From Collybiopsis luxurians FD-317 M1 (Eukaryota; Basidiomycota; Agaricomycetes; Agaricales; Omphalotaceae), in NCBI GenBank assembly GCA_000827265.1, contig KN834777.1, positions 382,296 through 446,295 on the forward strand: a stretch of 64,000 nucleotides of DNA, written 5' to 3'. How positions within the stretch are numbered: the first letter of the stretch is position 1; each line of letters begins with the position of its first letter. A program made the position numbers and the translations under genes. The notes beneath the pieces were generated by a model, which was not told where the DNA came from, did no database searches, and saw only the letters and a list, made by a program, of their open reading frames with translations. Below, one piece after another: positions 57,309 to 64,000 of this stretch.

Positions 57309-59174
57309 TATTTTTATGGCTTTTTAGAGCCCACCATTTTATGCAGAGAGCTCATCCTCATTCTCCAGTGCAATCAACTGGTATGTTGATGGGAATACTT
57401 ATTGATCTGACCTTCAGAGTTGTGCACAGTTAGAGTAGTAGTAAATTGATGCCAAGAATATAGATACTGTATTTTTTGCAGTGTGAACTCATTGAACAAA
57501 TTTTCCATTAGGCCAGTGAAAATTGCCATGAATATCTAATCTAGACCCATTTTGGGATATTAGTCAGGATCAGAGCCTATTTCAACCCCTTCAATTTGAA
57601 ACATTATTTGCCACCTCTATTTTCTTAGTTTAAATAACCAAAACTGTTTCATGAAACTTGACTGCCCACCCATTGTCTTCTCATTGTATTCCCATTCTCA
57701 AAGGAGACTAGTATACATGCTGACAATGATCTATGCTGCAATTGGTGTAGCTGTAATGCTGGTGGGGCTTGTGTGTAGGGCAGGCTTAGGTGTGGCAGCC
57801 AGTGAGGAGAGCAGAGATATACAAGGAAGTGTTGCTTAGCATGCAACATTTCAGTGGTTGGTCCAGCCTAATTTAGCTATACATGTGCAGTAGTTTGTCT
57901 GGCTTCCCTTCAACTTTGACTGGTACAGTTCTCTCTTTTGCACTGCTATTGAGCCTTGGCTTTTTGCCTTCAAACCATCTTATTGACTTATCCATCTAAA
58001 GTCAATTTAAGGTCAATTCAGGTGTTAGTACAGCAGACAATTAAGGATCATGCATGGAGTGTTCAAATTTTCTCAATTTGAATGAAACATTGTATGAGCA
58101 CAAGACTCAGTGCAACAGTTTCCATTCCATTGATTAAAGCAGGCTGTGCGCCTGTTCCAGACTTGCTTAAAACAGAAAAAGCAAGATACAAAAACAGCTA
58201 CTGATGATGAGTATGAAAGCCCAAGCAAGCAGGCAACTACAGAATAAACTACCAGTACTCTTGTGGTTGTCCGACTGAAATGCATTAGTGTTGGCCTACT
58301 ATACATTATGTCCATGAGCAAAAAGTAAAGCTCTACAGATCAAGGACTGGACCACTAAGGTATAAGATACAGCAATACAAAATATTTGGACTATTAAGTA
58401 GTTATATGTTGTATGGATCTGGATGGACTCTGAAATCCTAAGGTGTAACTAAAATTGTAAAGAATTGGTAATTGCCACTCCAGCGGCGCTAAGGATCTGT
58501 TATGAGATGCTGATCATTGACTGTAGATGGACCTAATATGATTTGGCCTGACTCATTGTGCACCTCTAGCCTGAGGCCTGATTACCCTCATAGCTTCTGT
58601 GATAACAATTTACAGCAATTGAGAGCATACATATATATACTCCAGGTAAAGTAAGTAGTAGTGTAGCCAATGAGCTAAAATAAAATAACTACTACCCAGG
58701 GCCAGGTGCCACATTTGCTTCAGTTACTGGCTATTGCTTGGTGGAGGAATTTTCAAGTTTGAGGTCACACAAGTATTGAAGTGAAATGGAAATATCCTTG
58801 ACCAGCTTAAATGCCCAAAATTCTTTCAAAAAATACTATTATTATATTTGAACAGTCAAAGTCAACAGGTTAAACTGTTTGACAAGAGTTACAACATAAG
58901 TTGAATTACATGTAATATAACAGTACCATTACTCAAGAACATGCCAATCTGTAGATATATTGAAAGGGATAATTCTGTCAAAGTCCATACAATAAACAGA
59001 ATGGAAGAGATGAGGAATAAATATTAAATACCACATACTACACCAACATTACTACAAATTTAGTCCAAATTTGAACATTGTATGTTCAAGGTCAATTAAG
59101 ATTAAAAAATGGGGTGTTACTTGTATTGTACCATGGGTTCTACTGAGTGCACCAAGATACTGCTCTAGCAAAAT
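57309..59174. other. Intergenic, no gene seen
   Basis: No confident gene. Minus and plus frames of 60-80 codons at 57650-57850 overlap each other. The minus frame at 58073-58321 has a hydrophobic stretch (VLVVYSVVACLLGLSYS) but no family. Confidence 0.35.
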
Positions 59175-62100
59175 TTACTTGGAAAGTTTCACAGGTGGCT
59201 TATTGATTAACAGAGCTTCATTTTGTCTTGCTATATAAGAGTTAACTGTTGCCAAGCTCTGCTTTCTCATCAAAGTAGAAGGATGCCGCTCTCCTAGAAC
59301 TTCCTTGGACATCTCTAATAGAGCTTCATTAATCTGTAGAGCCTCATTATATCTTCCCATTTCAAGGTAACACATTGCCAAGTTCTGCATTTCTGTGAGA
59401 GTACTAGGATGCTGCTTTCCCAGAATTTGTCTAGAAATGTCCACCAGGGGCTCATTAATCTGCAAAGCCTCACTATACCTTCTCATTCTATAGTAACACA
59501 TGGCCAAACTCTGCATTTTAGTAAGAGTGTCGGGATGCTGCTCCCCAAGAACTTGTTTGGATACTTCTACCAGGGGCTTCTCAATTTGCAGGGCCTCATC
59601 ATATCTTCCCAGTCTGGAGTAACACAAAGCCAAATTATGCATTTTAGTAAGGGTGTCAGGATGCTGCTCTCCCAGAATTTGCTTGGACTTCTCCACTAGA
59701 GGTTCATTGATTTGCAAAGCTTCAGTATATCTTCCCATCTCATAGTAAGACATTGCCAAGTTTTGCATTTTAGTAAGAGTGTCAGGATGCTGCTCTCCAA
59801 GAACTTGCTTGGATATTTCCACCAGGGGCTTCTCAATTTGCAGAGCCTCATCATATCTTCCCAGTCTGGAGTAACATACAGCTAAATTCTGCATTTTAGT
59901 AAGAGTGTCAGGATGCTGCTCTCCGAGAACTTGCTTGGATATTTCCACCAGGGGCTTTTCAATTTGCAGAGCATCTGTATATCTTCCCATCTCATAGTAA
60001 AACATAGCCAAGTTCTGCATTTTCATAAGAGTGCCAGGATGCTGCCCTCCCAGAACTTGCTTCGAAATTTCTACCAGGGGCTTTTCAATTTGCAGAGCCT
60101 CATCATACCTTCCCAGTCTGGAGTAACACATAGCTAGATTCTGCATTTTAGTAAGAGTGTCAGGATGCTGCTCTCCCAGAATTTGCTTGGATGTCTCCAC
60201 TAGAGGCTCATTGATTTGTAAAGCTTCAGTATATCTTCCCATCTTATAGTAAGACATTGCCAAGTTCTGCATTTTAGCAAGGGTGCTAGGATGCTGCTCT
60301 CCCAGAATTTGCTTTGATATCTCCACTAGAGATTCATTAATTTGCAAAGCTTCAGTATATCTTCCCATCTCATAGTAAGATGTTGCCAAATTCTGCATTT
60401 TTGTTAGAGTGCTAGGATGCTGCTCTCCCAGAACTTGCTTCGATATTTCCACAAGGGGCTTCTCAATTTTCAGAGCCTCATCATATCTTCCTAGTCTGGA
60501 GTAACATCTGGCCAAATTCTGCATTTTGCTAAGAGTTGCAGGGTGCTGCTCTCCCAGAATTTGCTTGGATATATCAACTAGTGGCTCATTAATCTGCAAA
60601 GCCTCATTATATCTGCCCATGTAATAATAAATCATTCCCAGGACCTGCACTCTAGCAAGAGTATCCGGATGCTGCTCTCTCAGAATTTGCTTGGACCTTT
60701 TGACCAAGGGCTCATTAATTTGCAGAGCTTTGTTATATCTGCCCATCTGAGTATAAATTACTGCCAAGTTTTGAAGTCTAGTAAGAGTATCAGGATGTTG
60801 CTCTCCCAGAATTTGCTTAGACATCTCCACTATGGGTTCACTAATTTGCAAAGCTTCCTTATATCTTCCCATCCCATGGTAACACATTGCCAATGTCTGC
60901 ATTGTAGTAAGAGTATCAGGATGCTGCTCTCCCAGAATTTCCTTAGACATGTTTACCAGGGTCTTATTAATCTGCAAGGCCTCGGTGTATCTCCCCATCT
61001 GATTGTAAATGGTTGCTAAATTCCGCACCCTGGTAAGTGTATCAGGATGTTGCTCTCCGAGAATCTGCTTGGACATCTCTACTAAGGGCTCATTGATTTT
61101 CAAAGCTTCATTAAATTTTCCTATCTCATAGTAACTCATTGCCAAGTTTTGCATTCTATTAAGAGTATCCGGGTGCTCCTTTCCTTGGATGTTTTTGGAC
61201 ATCTCAAGCAGTGGTTCTTCAATGTGAAGAGCTTCATTAAATTTTCCCTCATGAGAATATGCATTTGCAACATTTTGCAATCTAGTAAGTGTACCGGGAT
61301 GCTGCCTCCCAAGCACCTGCATAGATCTCATTGCCAATGACTCTGCCATTTGTAACTCTTCACTATATCTTCCTAACTTTCCCAATGTCCATACAATGCC
61401 ATCCATTTGATTCAGAATCTCCAGATACTGTCTCCCAAATCTCTGCTCCATCTTGTGCAATACAGCTTCCTGTATTTCAAGTGCCCTTTTGTAAAAGCCA
61501 CATGCAAACCATAACTTCCCCATGGCCTTATCCGTGTGAATATCACCTGTGATTGAAAAGTTCATACAATGATTTACTAGTGTTCTTAGAAATATAATGT
61601 CTGCACCAGATATGGAGATGGCTATAATGCTCTGAGCCCCTTGCTGAACATTCATTTTGACCATGTTGTCAATACTATTGCCAATCCATTGATGAACCAA
61701 TGGGTGTAAGGAGTAAATTTCCTCCTTTGCTATAGTTATCAGTGAATATGAACTGATGGTTTGAATGATCTTGTCCATCAACATGTCATCCCATCTTAAC
61801 TTTTGTGAGGTTAAAATGGCTAAATATGGGTGCGCTGCTAATGTGTATCCATTTTCAATTTGAAAGTTGTCCACTGCCCTCTGAAATAGTTTTCGAGAAA
61901 TGCCCTCATAGTGGAAGCATGAACATATCCTCAAAAATGTTCTACATTTTTCATCTAGCTTCTTCCAGCTAAGGTCCCATGTTGCATAAACTGACAGTGA
62001 GTACTTATCAATACTCTGTGGCAGTGATTGATTCATTAACAGCAACTGATGCTTTTCCAGCTTTTCCAAATATGTATTGAGACAATTGTGTTGTGAAATA

Positions 62101-62990
62101 TATGAACCAGCATGCACAAGAGCTAAAGCAAAATTATGTAACCTTGCTGCAATATGCAAAGCCATCAGTTCCTCCTCTGGACCTGCCTGATGACCTTTTA
62201 TAGCATGCTTCAAAAGCAATTCCACCCCTTCCTCTGATGTCATATTCTTCAACTCTTTAGACCTGAGGCTTAGTTGTCTCAGAGTGCTATTCCTGGAGGT
62301 AATAATCACATTTCCATAATTAGTTTGAGGCAAATATCTGCCCAGGTCAATGTTTGGGTCATCTGCATTGTCATAAAGAATGATCCATTCTTCCTTCAGC
62401 TTTGAAATCCATCTGAGCCCGGCCTCCCAGTTACTAAGGCCATTTTGTATGGCAATGTCATAGAAGCTTGCCTTGATAGATTGTTCTGAATTAGCTATAA
62501 TCAGATAATATTTGGTGAATCTGTAAAAAGATACCATATGCATAAAGAAATAATGTGATATTCAAAACACCGCTACCTTGTTCTGAACATATGGATGAAT
62601 TTCAATGCAGTCTGAGTCTTTCCAGCACCACCCATTCCATAGAGAACAAATATTTTTCTTTCACAAAGCGGAGTCAATGAAGACTCCAAGTTAAAATAGT
62701 TTGCAAGCTCCATCAGTTCATGCACTCTCCCGGTAAAAAATGGAGAGGCTGGACAAAGGTTAGTCATGTCCGGCATATATCCTTTTAGAGTGTTTAGTGT
62801 CTAGAGATATTGATTCCAAGATGAAAATACTACCAGGTGGAACACTGGTTGTAGTTGCCGCTCCTTGAAGTCTGTCTGTTTCAGATACAGTCTGATGCCC
62901 TTGAAAAGTTGGCAAGCCACTTATGGTAAAATTTGATGCCCCAGCAAACATAGCACCTCTTAAGACATGCATTAGGTCAATATGGATCAT
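59175..62990 (-). CDS. NLR-like protein: NB-ARC domain with long TPR array
   Basis: Fungal NB-ARC/TPR proteins are STAND ATPases thought to sense non-self or damage. Three exons (62990-62834, 62781-62577, 62520-59175) give 1235 residues. The N-terminus is short and contains MFAGASNFTISGLPTF, a style common in basidiomycete NLRs, with no recognisable effector domain. PFFTGRVHELMEL precedes the P-loop FVLYGMGGAGKTQTA (about residue 100), then Walker B WIILYDNADD and YGNVIITSRN. From about residue 440, tetratricopeptide units of 42 residues follow; 17 have the HP-x-TL start (consensus LGEQHPDTLTKMQNLAMCY, then GRYxEALQI). Units differ by only a few residues. The last unit is degenerate and the protein ends VKLSK. 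The N-terminal start could lie further upstream if another exon exists. Confidence 0.92.
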
Positions 62991-64000
62991 TTCATCTTTT
63001 GTTGTCCGATCACTTACATATTGTATGTGCTAGAGATATGCATGCTTTCTTCTACTCCTGCCATTGGCAAATTAAATGTCCTGGCATAATGAGATTGTAT
63101 ATTTTTCATACTTTTTTCGAGAAATTTCTTACCAATTCTTAATAGTGCAGAGATCTGCGCTGCTAGGAGAAAGGAAAAGATAGCTTTCCGTCAGATTCAG
63201 ACAGCTTATATACACTAAGTCTGACACTATCTGATGGTTACAAACAGGATAGCCACAATTAATGCACACCCTCAATTTAATTGTACACGTAGGAGATTCG
63301 ACTTCCATAGCAACAGGAAACATTTGATAGCGAGTAATTCGGTTATCTGTAATCATCATGGTTCTAATTTAACGGGTTTTACCCAAGTGACTCTTAGGTA
63401 ATCCGGGAATGAGTAAATTGGAGCCTAATATCGTTGAACAAAAGAGTCCAATTTCCCTTGTAGTAGCGGCCAAGGGATAAACTGGTGAGTTCAATCTACA
63501 TATAACCTGGTTTATATAGACAATATCTTATCTATGCGGCCCCACATATCACTGAAATTGTAATCAAACCCTGAAGCCAAAGGAAGCAAAATGAAACATC
63601 CGCGAGCAGTGCCGATTGCAAATCGCTTTCGGAATCTCCAACAGGGACATCACAAAGGATTGATACACGCCAACTTGGTGCTTGTCAGTGGTGTAACTCT
63701 CTTATTGAAGGGGTGAAAGAGGATGCGGCACACACAGGCCGCATAAGCAAAGTGCGCGGAACTCGTAACTGGGCATGATGAGGCACGAGGGCCCGTCAGA
63801 TGCGGGGATCCTCGTAGTATCTACAACGGGCCAGGTCCTTGTACGGGCTTGTGCGCGAGAAATGCCTCGCAAGCACTATGAGGCTGAGCACACTTCTACA
63901 TGCTTGTAAACGCTCGTAAGCAACCCGAGTTCCGTACACCTGGACTACGTAGCTATAGTGTTCCTTTCAACGTTTAATATCAACATCGATTTTCATTCAT
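62991..64000. other. Upstream of the NLR-like gene, no gene seen
   Basis: A 76-codon minus frame (63129-63359) contains CINCGYPVCNH but no recognised domain, and could be an unrecognised upstream exon of the NLR. The last 400 bases are GC-richer with words such as GAAATGCCTCGCAAGC, and no gene is recognised. Confidence 0.35.

Noticed and set aside
59409..61019. Several plus-strand frames of 70-116 codons with repeating MLLSQNL strings
   Set aside because: They are antisense shadows of the TPR repeats of the NLR-like gene; their periodicity equals the 126-nt TPR unit.

Overview
The window looks like nuclear DNA of a filamentous basidiomycete (Agaricomycetes). The evidence is: genes cut by many 45-100 nt GT-AG introns; tRNA-Glu genes with a short intron after position 37; two DUF6533-type membrane proteins, a family largely restricted to mushroom-forming fungi; a KAR5 karyogamy gene; a UstYa-like (DUF3328) protein; an NB-ARC/TPR NLR-like gene; and a Ty1/copia element plus a Helitron relic. 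The species is not identifiable from what I can see.

Layout. 0-2.1 kb: 3' half of a copia retrotransposon with its 3' LTR. 2.1-5.5 kb: AT-rich repeat DNA with two oppositely oriented copies of a TIR repeat family. 5.5-10.7 kb: a seven-exon NDUFV1 (complex I 51 kDa) gene flanked by three intron-containing tRNA-Glu(CTC) genes. 10.7-24.2 kb: mostly gene-poor, with a six-exon D-amino-acid oxidase gene (14.9-16.5 kb), a possible small secreted protein (22 kb) and a telomere-like tract. 24.2-34.6 kb: the gene-rich block, with a GNAT acetyltransferase, a seven-TM-like membrane protein, a UstYa-like protein, KAR5 and a Mid2-like single-pass surface protein. 34.7-39 kb: a foldback MITE, two more TIR-repeat copies and a Helitron helicase relic. 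40-55 kb: two DUF6533 genes in a roughly 3 kb segmental duplication, interleaved with the second membrane-protein paralogue, a peroxisomal acyl-CoA oxidase and an intronless P-loop NTPase. 55.3-57.3 kb: the fifth TIR-repeat copy, carrying strand-asymmetric pyrimidine and purine tracts. 59.2-63.0 kb: an NB-ARC protein with about 17 near-identical 42-residue TPR units.

The genes do not form one operon-like pathway. NDUFV1, acyl-CoA oxidase and D-amino-acid oxidase are core metabolism, KAR5 belongs to sexual development, and the duplicated membrane proteins, UstYa-like gene and NLR are the accessory, fast-evolving part. The two most unusual things are the five-copy repeat family (12-bp CATCAGG-type ends, TA flanks in three copies, a conserved internal core, no ORF) and the highly homogenised TPR array of the NLR. 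Exon models were built by hand from splice signals and reading-frame continuity. Where lengths are given as residues, the exon sum was checked to be a multiple of three.
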